DNA of 64,000 nt from Wolfiporia cocos (Eukaryota > Basidiomycota > Agaricomycetes > Polyporales > Phaeolaceae): positions 1 through 64,000 of the forward strand of contig JACCLO010000011.1 of the NCBI GenBank assembly GCA_029448655.1. The letters run 5' to 3'. Within the stretch, counting starts at the first letter, position 1. Every line of letters begins with the position of its first letter. A program made the position numbers and the translations under genes. A model generated the notes under the pieces. That model was not told the origin of the DNA. It ran no database searches and saw nothing but the letters and a program-made list of their open reading frames with translations. Positions 11,617-23,210 of this stretch are shown here, in pieces.

Positions 11617-12984
11617 GGGACTTACTTTCCTAGACTCAACAATGTGAACTTGGAGCATTTCCCTACTCTTTTCTACTCTTGCTGAGCATCGTGTGCTTGC
11701 CTGGGAACTCTTTTCTTCTTCTTAAAACTCTATCTTGTGCTGGCAGCTTGAGATGTCACAGAGACAGGATTGTGACAATAAGGCCTAACAATCTACTGTC
11801 ACTTATCTGACTGCATATAGGTTACGATTCCTGAGGTATGAAGAAAGTGTTTTGTATGATGTAGATCCATCAGTTTAGGGTGACCACAATCTGTGTCATA
11901 TGTGAGAATATAAAATAAACTGTCATTGCATTGGTCTATTCTCATTGTGTCTGACAAATAAATTGTTTCACGTAAAGATAACGTCAGAATAAAATACTGA
12001 AAGGCTAATAGAATCCATATATCTATATCTTTGATGCAAGTCTAGGCTTGGACTTGCTAATGCAGTTGTAAGGGTTGGTTGCAGTCAATAAGATAAGTGA
12101 CCCGTCAAGCAGGAATTGCAAGAGTAGTAAACAAAGTGAATGTGTCACAGTTTTACAAGGCATTTCCCACATTCTCTATTCTCATAATGGAAGTCGTGCA
12201 GCCCCTTTACTAGTACAGGTCTTCTCATCTACATTGTTAGAATCACATGACCAAGGGCTTTCCGATGCACTAGAAATTACCAAGTCACATGACCTTCCAG
12301 GTCATGTGACCTACTCAACTACATCAGATTAGATATGTGCCACTAAGTCCAATCATAGGCACCATACCAGGTGACCTTATCTCTTATCTTATCTGTACAA
12401 GTTATGACATCAGGTTCCATTACTGGACCAGACCATGACATCATCATGACAACACTATTACTAGGTCATGACACCATAGAAAAGCTCATCAGAAGACATT
12501 CTGATACGTTACATATCAAATACCTGAAACATGATCATCAACATCATTAGAAGCCATTAGGACAACCCTTCCAGCTAGAAGCCTAGCAGTTCCATATATC
12601 AAGTGTTATTATTAGCGTAGCACTCCACTGTCACAATGTGGCCTTATAGCCCGCTTACTTTCCATCATGACAAGAAGGCCTAGAAACCTTCACGAATGTC
12701 ATTACCAGGTACATGCCATATCACACCATAGTCACACCATATTAGCACTACACACAGACCAAGCCATTAGGACAGGTCTACTCATGAATAGTATACATCA
12801 TGTATATAACCGAACATCTAGCATCCTACAGCGCTAGACTTAACAATTGCCGCTAGGGCATCCATATTCTCTATGGGGGCGTTTCCCCTACTTTTCTTCT
12901 AACCTCCTGCTGGATGACTTATGGTCTGATTTGAGGCTTACCCCTTGGTGTTATACTATGTACTGGCAGCTTGAGACGTCAACT
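11617..12984. other. Non-coding, old LTR fragments
   Basis: No gene is seen. Two similar segments end in a pyrimidine-rich run followed by TGGCAGCTTGAGA(T/C)GTCA (about 11736-11755 and 12964-12982), which looks like an LTR 3' end plus a tRNA-type primer binding site. The second has ATGTATATAACC, a TATA-like box, near 12803. They may be LTRs of the old family that fills 6327-8337. Element ends could not be defined. Confidence 0.35.
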
Positions 12985-13561
12985 TGACACATACTACTCA
13001 CATCTGTGGGACCGGTCCTACTGGGGACCCTAACCGTCAGACGAGGTGCGACCGCGCCGTCAGCAGTGATCCTAGAACCTATGTGACAGAGGTTGCATAG
13101 GCCTCCCCAGGCCTAAGGTGACATAACAAGGTGGTGACCCTCGGACTAGCAGTCAAAGAGCCAGTAAGGACCACAGCCAGCACACAGAGAGGTAAGGAGT
13201 AAGAGGGCCAAGCCCTAATGCCGAGAATCTTAGACTTGAGGCATAAGGCAACAAGTCGACATACTTATATACATGAGGTAACTACCTAATGGCTGGCCCT
13301 AAAGTCATAGCCTGTGTGCAGTAACTAAGGGAGCACATGATGAGTAACTACCGTAATGTAACATGTACATAGTGTGACCGTGATGTAAGTACCTGAGACG
13401 CGTGCTACCCTACAGTGCTAATCTACTGGGTCGGGTGGTCTGATAAGATAACAAGGAGCGGACGAGAGGAAACTGTACGCTAAGACTTAGCCCCATGCCT
13501 AGGGGCACTTCCACAATACAGAAAGGGATGTCGAGAACCCCTCACAGAGAATTCTGTGACA
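12985..13561 (-). mobile_element. Solo LTR (target duplication CAACT)
   Basis: The unit begins TGACACATAC and ends TTCTGTGACA, so on the minus strand it reads TGTCACAG...TGTCA like the other LTRs here. CAACT flanks both ends (12980-12984 and 13562-13566). Internally CTTATATACATG at about 13264 is a minus-strand TATA box of the same type as in families 1 and 2. It is 577 bp with no internal region attached. Confidence 0.85.
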
Positions 13562-15419
13562 CAACTAAGACATTGGATTAGTGTGACAAAACGGTTCTAA
13601 GGAAAGTACACCTTAGAAGTCAAGCTTATATACATAAGGTGCAGCGATCAGTAATCGTCTGCCCTGAAGCTAGATGGTCTGTGCATAAGCAAGTAATGAC
13701 AAGCACACATTTGTTTGGACGCCCTATAATGAATGATCCAAATCATGGTTGTGTATGGGACTGTAGGTCCTTGTTTGTCCAGTATGACAAAAGATGTTAG
13801 TTAGCAGGCCATGAAAATGTACCCAGACCACTGATATAAACCAGCTTGGTAGTGTGTTTGAGATGTGTCTGATAATTGTTATGGTCTTTGCAGGTACACT
13901 CAGTTTATTCCTTTGACACCTCACTGTGTATCAGGACTTGGCCTTCAACCGCTCCACTGTGTGCTCTATTCTACGGACCTCCACTCAACCATAGGCCCCT
14001 GTTTCATGTATAACAATCCTATGCCCATAGTCTACTTACTGTCTCGTTGCCTTCTAGCTGATATCCTATGTCTAATCATATGTCTTCTCTGTTTCATTCC
14101 TTGTCATGCTCAACTGCAGCACTTCTCATTTGTTACTTAGAATGCTAGCTCGATGGACTTAATAGTAGCAGTACCAAGGACACTATGACCCCGATTATCG
14201 AATCACAGTATAAAACTTGATGTACATACTGATCAAGTTCCTCAGCTCAACCTTGTTGAATAACAAGCATCTTATACTCATTCTCAAAGGCTTGAGCAAT
14301 CAAGTGCCCAGCTTCTATATCCACACTCTGACTCTGTGGAGTCCAATGAGTAGTGCACTACTCAATATGCTGAGTAACTCCACTTGGTTATTTCAGCTAA
14401 ACAGATATTTGATCCGTAACAATAATCAAGTGACCATGTGTCACAGATCCTGTGACATGGGTCAGCCGCTCTACCCCAGCTTGAACCTACAGTAGATTAC
14501 ATTGTAAGTAGCAGAGTTAGATATACCTCAGCCTGGTCATCTAGATGTGACTGCTTACATACAGGGTATCATACATCGTGCACAGACCATGCCTTTAGAG
14601 CTGGTCCAATTACTTAGTGTAGTGATCCCCGATGTATATATACCATATGCTGAGGTCTTACAACCTCAGTCTGAATATACTCGACTTGGGGTGCATGTGC
14701 CCCCAGTCTTGCATCTCATTACCATGTCTGCTCATCTACAACACATTCTCTACGTTATACCCTTGCTAGTCTGTGATGCAACCTTAGCAACCAAGACAGC
14801 CATTTTGGTGTTACCTTATAGGCTCTGAAGATAGGCAACAGACACAGATGTAGCTCTGTGTCGCTGTGTATCTCATGTACCTTCAAATTTGTTGTGATCT
14901 AGACTGTACTTCTAAGCTAGGCGCGTTCTGGTGGCTTGTAACTATAGTTATACAATCTGGTACCATGATAATGCTTATCTAAGCTATTCCCACAGCCACA
15001 AGTTGATATGCAATATTGTAGCCCTGTAAGAAAACCATCATGTGACACATAAGTGCCTGTGTGGTATGTGATGGTTGAAGCATAAAATGTAAAAGATAAT
15101 CCCAGACACAAGTCTTTTGAATGTAAAATCCTGACAATAACTGTCACAACACTCCAATTATCAAAATCTGCCAACCAGATCTCCCAGAACAGCCTCTGGA
15201 AGTTTGGACTACCTATCTTGGAAGCTCAGCCACAGCCCAAAAGGTATGTCAATCAAGTCACATGATGGTGCTGATACTTATCACCTCCCCATTCTGTAGC
15301 CTCTCTGACCCTCAAATGCCTGCAGTACACTCTAGAAAAACTATGGTAGATCCAATCGGCTTCAATATATACCCATAGCATCTGACCTGTGCACCCACTC
15401 TACTGTGTCTATTTGCTGC
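13562..15419. other. Non-coding; LTR-like fragment at its left end
   Basis: 13600-13800 contains GCTTATATACATAAG and GGGACTGTAGGTCC, resembling the middle of the family-1 LTR in minus orientation, without clear ends. 13865-14830 has several + strand ORFs of 85-93 codons with no recognisable homology or coding character. At 14433-14451 TGTCACAG and CTGTGACA form a tight palindrome that looks like two LTR tips but has no element attached. Nothing else was identified. Confidence 0.4.
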
Positions 15420-16000
15420 TGTAGATGATTCAATTCATGTGGCAATAGACCTACAGAAATGTGAAATTATGCAGCAGAAAAATGCAAATATGAGTGCAGA
15501 TTGAAATTGTAAACCAATATAGAATATCTATTCAACATCATTGAGTGCCCCGTGAACCACTCTATGGTGCCTATTTATTGCTATGGAAGGTCTAATCCAC
15601 ACGGCAATAGACTGACAAAAACATGAAATTGTGTACCGAAAGAAATACATGTATGGCTGCAGATTGAAATTGTAGAGTGTCATAGAACCTCCAAATACAT
15701 TCAACATGGTTGGATGCCATGTGCACCTACTGTAGGGTGAGTATTTATCACTGCAAATGGTCTACCTTTCATGCCAATGCATCATGCAGCAGTAAAACAT
15801 GCATAGAATAAAAGGTCAAAATTACAGAGCCAGACGCAGCACAACAAAGGGATTCCACATGGCTGCATATTCTGTGCACATGCTCTTGGGCACCTATTCC
15901 TGCAGTAAATGGCATCTTTCACATGGCAATAGACTGACAAAATACAAAACTGTGTAGCACAGAAATGCAAAAATTGTAGCAGATTGAAATTGCAGTACTG
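15420..16000 (-). repeat. Degenerate, inverted copies of the satellite
   Basis: Three or so diverged units share the order GGCAATAGAC, GAAATTATGCAGCAGAAA, GATTGAAATTG. These are the reverse complement of satellite words (TTTCTGCTGCATAATTTCGC, CTATTGGCC) found in the array to the right. Spacing is about 165-170 bp. Divergence is far higher than in the main array. The block is interrupted by the solo LTR at 16001 and resumes at 16604. Confidence 0.65.
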
Positions 16001-16598
16001 TGTCACAGATTATTCTGGGATGTCGCCGCTACTTTTTATAGGATTTATTACGCCATTCTACGCCTTGTAAGTAGCTATCCTCAGTAGCGTCACTCACCTT
16101 ATGCATGGGCGCCATTACCGACACCACCCTCTATGTGGAAGCGCCCCTACAGGCGTCTTCCATCATGTTATGCCAGAGTGCCATTACTGGCGTCTCTACC
16201 CCTATGCCACATGACTCTGCGCCATTACTGGTGCCTTGTCATTATGTTACCTTCTCTCTGCATTACACGCACAGACCCTCGTGCCTTAGGACAGGCTCGT
16301 AGGTACTGGTGCACCCCCATGTATATATGCGCTAGCATGAGGACTTGCATCCTCATGTTTAGCATTCTCGACGTAGGGTAATGACACCCTCTTTCATGCT
16401 ATCTTGTGGGCTGCCATTCCTCTCCTAGTCCTTGGCTTGCTTGTCTAGGGACGTCAGCTTTGTCACCCGGCGTACTGCCATCAAGACTCGCTTGTCACCC
16501 CCGCCTCTCCACAGGTGCCATGGACCTTGGAATACGGCGTAGGGCTATTAAGACTACCGTGGCTATGGGCCAGTCCCACAGATGGTATGTCTGTGTCA
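16001..16598 (+). mobile_element. Solo LTR (target duplication TACTG)
   Basis: Starts TGTCACAGATTATT and ends CACAGATGGTATGTCTGTGTCA when read in two pieces, matching the tips of families 1 and 2. TACTG occurs on both sides (15996-16000 and 16599-16603). An ATGTATATATG TATA-like box lies near 16318. The length is 598 bp, close to the LTR of element E (620 bp). It split a degenerate satellite unit. Confidence 0.88.
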
Positions 16599-16603
16599 TA
16601 CTG

Positions 16604-16840
16604 GACACAACAGACAAATGGATCAGACCAGGTTGAGTACACTATGCACTCAAGAGACCTATTTAACACAGCCAACAGTGCACTTGCTATGCCAACAGAT
16701 CCATAGAAACACAAAATTATGAAGCAGAACCAAATGAATCTAGCAGAAGGTTAAGATCAAAATAAATTGCCTCTATTTTCTGCAATGAATGGGTGTCCTA
16801 TATTGGATGCACAATGAATCCAACATGACTGGGGCTTTGA
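16604..16840 (-). repeat. Degenerate satellite copies, right of the solo LTR
   Basis: Continues the inverted, diverged satellite words (CACAAAATTATGAAGCAGAA near 16697). The orientation switches to + at about 16840-16870, where the well-conserved array begins. Confidence 0.5.
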
Positions 16841-16867
16841 GCCTACTGCATCTGGCTCTGCAGCTTT

Positions 16868-18898
16868 AATTTTCTGTTTTATTCATGTATTTTTGCTGCA
16901 TAATTTGTCATTTACGGTTGATCTATTGGCCTGTAAATGATTGCGATAAATAGACGCCCACCCATGGTGAACATGAGCATCCAACATTGCCGGATTTTTT
17001 GGCCTGTCAGAGTTGGCTTCGCGGTTTAAAAATTTCTTCTAATCCAGGTATTTCTGCTGTGTAATTTTGCATTTCTGCACATTTCTAGTAATCTATTGGC
17101 CTGTATATTACTGCGATAAATAGACGCCCACCCATGGTGGACATGAGCATCCGACATTGCCGGATTTTTTGGCCTGTCAGAGTTGGCTTCGCGGTTTAAA
17201 AATTTCTTCTAATCCAGGTATTTCTGCTGCATAATTTCGCATTTCTGTGATTTTTTGGTGATCTATTGGCCTGTATATTACTGCGATAAATAGACGCCCA
17301 CCCATGGTGGACATGAGCATCCGACATTGCCGGATTTTTGGCCTGTCAGAGTTGGCTTCGCGGTTTAAAAATTTCTTCTAATCCAGGTATTTCTGCTGCA
17401 TAATTTCGCATTTCTGTGATTTTTTGGTGATCTATTGGCCTGTATATTACTGCGATAAATAGACGCCCACCCATGGTGGACATGAGCATCCGACATTGCC
17501 GGATTTTTTGGCCTGTCAGAGTTGGCTTCGCGGTTTAAAAATTTCTTCTAATCCAGGTATTTCTGCTGCATAATTTCGCATTTCTGTGATTTTTTGGTGA
17601 TCTATTGGCCTGTATATTACTGCGATAAATAGACGCCCACCCATGGTGGACATGAGCATCCGACATTGCCGGATTTTTTGGCCTGTCAGAGTTGGCTTCG
17701 CGGTTTAAAAATTTCTTCTAATCCAGGTATTTCTGCTGCATAATTTCGCATTTCTGTGATTTTTTGGTGATCTATTGGCCTGTATATTACTGCGATAAAT
17801 AGACGCCCACCCATGGTGGACATGAGCATCCGACATTGCCGGATTTTTTGGCCTGTCAGAGTTGGCTTCGCGGTTTAAAAATTTCTTCTAATCCAGGTAT
17901 TTCTGCTGCATAATTTCGCATTTCTGTGATTTTTTGGTGATCTATTGGCCTGTATATTACTGCGATAAATAGACGCCCACCCAGTGGTGGACATGAGCAT
18001 CCGACATTGCCGGATTTTTTGGCCTGTCAGAGTTGGCTTCGCGGTTTAAAAATTTCTTCTAATCCAGGTATTTCTGCTGCATAATTTCGCATTTCTGTGA
18101 TTTTTTGGTGATCTATTGGCCTGTATATTACTGCGATAAATAGACGCCCACCCATGGTGGACATGAGCATCCGACATTGTCGGATTTTTTGGCCTGTCAG
18201 AGTTGGCTTCGCGGTTTAGAAATTTCTTCTAATCCAGGTATTTCTGCTGCATAATTTCGCATTTCTGTGATTTTTTGGTGATCTATTGGCCTGTATATTA
18301 CTGCGATAAATAGACGCCCACCCAGTGGTGGACATGAGCATCCGACATTGCTGGATGTTTTGGCCTGTCAGAGTTGGCTTCGTGGTTTGAATTATAGACG
18401 CCCACCCAGTGGTGGACATGAGCATCCGACATTGTCGGATTTTTTGGCCTGTCAGAGTTGGCTTCGCGGTTTAAAAATTTCTTCTAATCCAGGTATTTCT
18501 GCTGTGTAATTTTGCATTTCTGCACATTTCTAGTAATCTATTGGCCTGTATATTACTGCGATAAATAGACGCCCACCCATGGTGGACATGAGCATCCAAC
18601 ATTGCCGGATTTTTTGGCCTGTCAGAGTTGGCTTCGTGGCTTGAATAATAGACACCCACCCGGTGGTGGACATGCATATCCAACATTGCCGGATTTTTTG
18701 GCCTGTCAGAGTTGGCTTCGTGGTTTGAAAATTTCTTCCAATCCAGGTATTTCTGCTGCATAATTTCGCATTTCTGCACATTTCTAGTAATCTATTGGCC
18801 TGTATATTATTGCGATAAATAGACGCCCACCCAGTGGTGGACATGAGCATCCGACATTGACGGATTTTTTGGCCTGTCAGAGTTGGCTTCACGGTTTG
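16868..18898 (+). repeat. Satellite array, 170-bp unit with 84-bp variants
   Basis: The word GGCCTGTCAGAGTTGGCTTC recurs at 17001, 17171, 17340, 17510, 17680, 17850, 18021, 18191, 18362, 18446, 18616, 18700 and 18871. Spacing is 169-171 bp except for two steps of 84 bp (18362-18446 and 18616-18700), where the half containing TTTCTGCTGCATAATTTC is missing. The central copies are nearly identical and the edge copies are diverged, as expected for unequal exchange. Each unit includes two short palindromes, around CCACCCATGGTGG and TCCGACATTGCCGGA. Minus-strand ORFs inside are by-products of the period (170 is not a multiple of 3) and not genes. Confidence 0.95.
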
Positions 18899-19169
18899 AA
18901 TATCTTCAGCACCTTCACTAAATCCAAATCCACCTCGGCATCCCCACTCTCATCAGTAAAGTCTTTGGCAACAGGGCTCTCATCATCATCAATGTTCATT
19001 GAGTCCTCATCCCATCTCCATCTGTGCAGCCTCCACTCCTCCTCCTCCCTCTCATACTGGTCCTGTGTTCCCTTCAGATTCACTGTGAGAGGATCCAAGC
19101 ATGATATCTGGCTTGCTGAAGCAGAATGACTCAATATTTTGTGACATCAACTTTGACACCCTTGTCCGT

Positions 19170-19273
19170 CCGGCCATGTCGGATGTGGATGTCCACCGCT
19201 GGGTGAGCGTCTATCTACCCATAGCCGCATGTGACCCCACCCAGCAGTGGACATCCACGTCCGACATGGTCGG
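19170..19273. repeat. 35-bp inverted repeat at the satellite border
   Basis: Arms 19170-19204 and 19239-19273 are reverse complements with about four mismatches, separated by 34 bp. They contain ATGTCGGATGTGGATGTCCA-type words that resemble the palindromic core of the satellite (GGTGGACATGAGCATCCGACA). Confidence 0.75.
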
Positions 19274-19472
19274 ACACAGTGTGTGAGCTGCCATGTAGGC
19301 ACCACTGGTTGAATACATGGCACGTCCAATTGCAGAATAGCTGGGCGCACAATTGTGCTACTACTGCAGGATAAATAGATACAGTAGTGAACAAGGCAGT
19401 AGTACTGTAGGGGTCATGCCCTAGCTAGGGATGGCACCCTAGTGGTGAGACTGCAGGGTTAGACACCCTATG

Positions 19473-20440
19473 GCGTCTCATAACCCCTAAAAATTAAAAT
19501 CTAAAATCTAAAATCTAAAAACTAAAATCTAAATTATATACAAATCAATCACATTTTCCAAAACTTTCCCTCTCCTCGCCCATTCTCCTGCCTCCTCTCC
19601 ACCTTTCTTTTCTGTACCACTCACCTCACCCACCAATCTACCACATAATTCATTCATTTTCTTCAAATCTCTCTAACACCTTCTATTTTCCTTTAACCCC
19701 TTAATACATCTTATAATTCCCCAAAATCTCCCCTTACATCCTTTCAAATCTCCTTCCATCCCTATAACTCTATTGCTTTTTCACAAAATTATACACAAAT
19801 CTCTACAACAACTCTTTACTTATACTCTCATCTCCAAATTATTTCTTCTTAATCTCTCTTCATACTCCTTCTTCATTCTGCTTCCCATTCAAATTCTTCC
19901 TTTTTTTTCTTCATTTTACAATTTTTCCTTTTTTCTTCTTCTTAATATTCTTTCTTTCTCCTTTAATTTTTTTTTCTTTATCCTCGTCTGCTTTTCAAAA
20001 AAAATTTCCTTTTTCAATCTCATTCTTGATGCTTTCTTGTTTTCTTAATTCTATTCTTTCAATCTTTGATCCCTTCTCAATTTTTTTTTCTTAATATCCT
20101 TCTCCTTTCTTTAACTTCTTCTTATTTTCTCTTCTTCTCTTTTTTTATTCCTCCTTATCCCGCTCTTCTTTTCTTTGATTTTCTTTTATTTCTTTTTTTT
20201 TCTTTCCCTGTCTTTTTTTTCCTTTTCCTCTTATTCCACTGCTCTTCTAATATTCCTGCATTCATCTGCATCTCCTTCCCACTGGCTGCTGTTTTGTCGT
20301 TTTTTATGATTGTTCTTTCTTTAACTTTTTCTAACCTGTCTTTTTTGTCTCTCTTGTTCTTCTGTCCCATTCTTCTTTATCCTATCTTCTGTTCTCCTTC
20401 TATTCTCTACTGTCTACATATCTGACTAAACATATCTGAC
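19473..20440. other. Telomere-like scar and pyrimidine-rich tract
   Basis: At 19478 the sequence reads ATAACCCCTAAAAATTAAAATC followed by five TAAAATC-like words, closely recalling the passage from telomere to subtelomere at 130-180. From about 19550 the + strand is nearly free of G and becomes a C/T tract with long T runs to about 20440. ORFs here (19773-20425, rich in Phe, Leu, Ser) are compositional artefacts. It may mark a former chromosome end or a duplicated subtelomere. Confidence 0.6.
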
Positions 20441-20922
20441 CAATGTTCTTTTGCAGCCTATAGCCTATAAAACATATCACACCATGTCTCGTCCTCTGCT
20501 GTATCTATGCTTCTTTCTTTGAAACCCATCTTAAAACCAAATTTACAACCATCTGTCCAGTTTCAATGATCGGTCTTCAATCGCAAATGTCTTATAATGT
20601 TCTGCCATCTCTTTGTAAAATATAACATCTGATCACCATTGCCATTCATACACCCCTTGAGATGCCAGAATATAATCTCATCCAAGAATTTGCAGAGTTT
20701 AAATTCATCAAAATCTTTGCACCCAAATGTCATGGCATAGAAAACATCTACATGTTGCTCCTTGTTCAGAAAATACAACACTTGCTCATCATTTTTTCAG
20801 CCCTCAAAATGTCAGAACGTACATCCCTAGGAGTTGTTACAATACCTTCACCGTTGCTTCTAAGCCAAGTCGACTCCTTAAAAAGTTGAGGTCCTTCATT
20901 AAAACTTCTATTCATTTATGTT
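20441..20922. other. Non-coding, nothing recognised
   Basis: AT-rich sequence without a convincing gene. No LTR tips or repeats were seen. Confidence 0.5.
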
Positions 20923-21565
20923 ACGGGTCTAATACCCGTTCGTATATTCGAATCGCGAATATAGATCGTTCTTCTGCACGTAGGCACGTTGCCGTATGCA
21001 AGGCAAATACTCGTTAGATGCCTTCGGGTCCTAAGTGAAGTCCTTAGGAGATCGGTTAATATCCAATACGCGTTAGAGGATATAATCTGTTCAGATGCGA
21101 GTCTGATAGAATATAAGACTCGCCTAAGTCCGAGAAGTCAGTGTGCACTTCGAGGACTTAGTCGTTCAGTTGCTCGAGCGAGAAATACTGAGCGTAGTTT
21201 CCTACGTTTGAGAACAAGTATAAGACTTCTTGTTTGTACAACAAGGTCGAGCTGAAGAGCCTCGACGGTAAATACATGCGTTTTATACTACGCTAGGTTT
21301 CAGGGGTCAAGTCTGTCCCAGATGCCACCGATACTATCTACGCTATAGTCCCAAACGTCGGATAAGTATGGAGTGATATATCTGAGACGATAGATAGGAA
21401 TGATGGCGGTTGAACGCCATCTATCAGCTAATAAACGATGAACATGAAACGGTGGCAGGGTTGGATCTGCCAAACATGAAACGAGCCCTATAGACTAGTA
21501 CAACTGGGGATGCGCCCAGTAAGATCACGAGTAGCCAGGGGGGTTGGTTGCGCAACAAGTCCCTG
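20923..21565. other. Train of about 15 short hairpins
   Basis: Back-to-back inverted repeats with unrelated stems. Examples: ACGGGT/ACCCGT (20923-20939), TATATTCG/CGAATATA (20943-20963), AAGGCA/TGCCTT (21000-21024), TCCTAAG/CTTAGGA (21029-21049), ATATCC/GGATAT (21059-21083), GCGAGTC/GACTCGC, CTAAGTCC/GGACTTAG, CGTAG/CTACG, GTCGAG/CTCGAC (21246-21266), ACTAT/ATAGT (21333-21349), GATGGCG/CGCCATC (21402-21421), TGGCAG/CTGCCA (21453-21472) and ACTGGG/CCCAGT (21503-21520). Two of them, with different stems, carry nearly the same 13-nt loop, AATAC(T/G)CGTTAGA. The best ORF (20989-21255) has no recognisable homology. A structured RNA or a relic of a hairpin-rich retroelement is possible. Confidence 0.65.
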
Positions 21566-22225
21566 TACCGTATTTGCCCAGTGGTGAGTTCTGTCGATAT
21601 TCGAAAAATCAGAATAACCGTAACAATTTACTTCTCTCCTTCTGCTGTCAAGAGCCTGTGCAATGTTCATTGACACAATAGGCATTTCTTTAATCTCACA
21701 AACAACGCATGAAGTGTACATCCCACACGTATGCATTGACTCGCGCTTATCACTTAGATGAGGTTTATGAACTTTTCGCTGATCTCAAAGTATATGTTTC
21801 TAGTCTTGATTAGATGCTCTACAGCGGTGTGGCTGCACCACAGACACAGCCGAGTGGATATTGAAAAACCAAACACAATGAAGTGCTGTAGAGCATCTGA
21901 CGGATTTTCCTAGTACGGATGTAGATGACCCTATCCCATGACCGCAAGGTGCATGTCCATACATCTACGCATTGTTGCAAGTCCTCCCCAAATTGTGATA
22001 AATATGCCACTGCATGCTCACTGTATTCTACATACCAATAGAATGCCTCGCAAGCCATTTTTACAGACTATGTATGATCTCAACAACAAGCACTCCGACG
22101 TTCTGCTAAAGACAGCCCGTGAAGCAGCTTATAGAAACGGTGGCAAGTCTATGACACAAGCGCTATCTCAAGTAACTGCTCAGGGTAATATGACTCGCAC
22201 AAAGGCATATTACTGATCTGAGGCT
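21566..22225. other. Mostly non-coding; one short unassigned ORF end
   Basis: The + strand ORF at 21938-22216 ends in a charged, well-composed segment (MYDLNNKHSDVLLKTAREAA), but I do not recognise it and its N-terminus is weak. It could be the first exon of a decayed transposase. Nothing else is seen. Confidence 0.3.
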
Positions 22226-23210
22226 ACTGTCACGGTTTTCGCCGTTGACTAAGGGTACGCCTATCTTTTTGCCTTTTTCTTAGGCCTCTAGCGTATGCCT
22301 CGCACCCAAGTCCCCTAGTTCCCCCTGTCCTCGTCATACGCTCACCATAGCCAGGTAGTCACGTGACCCATAGATTAGATAGTAGCATCATCCCCAGACA
22401 GCGTTATCTTATCGTTAGCCTAGCGTTACCTTAGCGTTACCTTAGCGTTGGCACTAACCTAGCGTCTGTCCTACCGGCGTCAGCCTTACAGCTGACGTCA
22501 CACATTATGCACAGCCTTGTATCTATGATGATGAGTCTAGATACTTAGGTCTCCAGCCTGGACCTTTAGGGTTTAGGCCTTATGTTTATCTCTTTACATG
22601 TGACGTGTGCCCTTATCGGCGCACAGACCATTACTTTAGGGTAGTACCTTAGATAGTGGTCTGTCCATGTATATGCTGCGTTCTTCAGCCTTAGAGCCTT
22701 AGAACGATTATTCTCGACCTTGGGCCTTAGTGCCCCATTCCTACCAGTCTGCGTCTACTTGTGCACCTCGACATCGACCTTTGGCCTTAGTTGGCCCCCT
22801 CAAGGTCTCTGTCCACAACCTCTGGCTTCACTCTTAGACCGCTAGTCTGTGCGACAGCCATTCGTGGCCGTTACGTCGCCCCTCTATACGGTCCTCAAGC
22901 CATGTTAGTGCCTTGTGGGCAATGACGGTATTTCTGCGTCAGCTACTCAAGGCAACAAAGGCCAAGATGAGTCTGGGGTGCTCCCTGCTTGTTTGGCTGG
23001 TATATATGCTACTTGACTGTTTGTACAGGTTTGGCTACTGTACAGTTATTACGTAAGCTAATAGTCCATGTCCAACCCTAACCTAGGGGTAGAGCCGAGA
23101 GAAGAGTGTCCGGGGTCCTGCACGTGACTGATAGGCGGGCGCTTAGATAAGATAAGAGTACTCCTAGTCGTCTGCAAGCATTAGAAAATTGGCTTGTGAC
23201 AGTCTAGATC
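22226..23210 (+). other. LTR-like non-coding block with an 11-bp tandem repeat
   Basis: TGTCACGG at 22226 resembles an LTR start, and ATGTATATGC near 22669 a TATA box, but no matching end or target duplication could be found. 22400-22454 holds five imperfect 11-bp units of AGCGTTACCTT. No ORF is seen. It is probably an old LTR with one end lost. Confidence 0.35.

Noticed and set aside
14433..14451. LTR tips or an empty element (TGTCACAG...CTGTGACA)
   Set aside because: Only a 19-bp palindrome with no element, target duplication or internal sequence.
18216..18892. Minus-strand ORFs of 69-120 codons with internal repeats
   Set aside because: They follow the satellite period and shift frame with each 170-bp unit; by-products of the repeat.
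16868..18898. CRISPR-like array
   Set aside because: Units are continuous tandem repeats with no unique spacers, and the sequence is eukaryotic.
19773..20425. Two + strand ORFs rich in Phe, Leu and Ser, resembling membrane proteins
   Set aside because: They lie in a pyrimidine-rich low-complexity tract; any frame gives such residues. No start context or conservation.
20923..20963. tRNA gene (anticodon-like loop and TTCGAATC box)
   Set aside because: No acceptor, D and T arms in the right order; the stems belong to a longer hairpin train.
22226..23210. Complete solo LTR
   Set aside because: No end with TGTCA/TGACA and no 5-bp target duplication could be matched to the TGTCACGG start.
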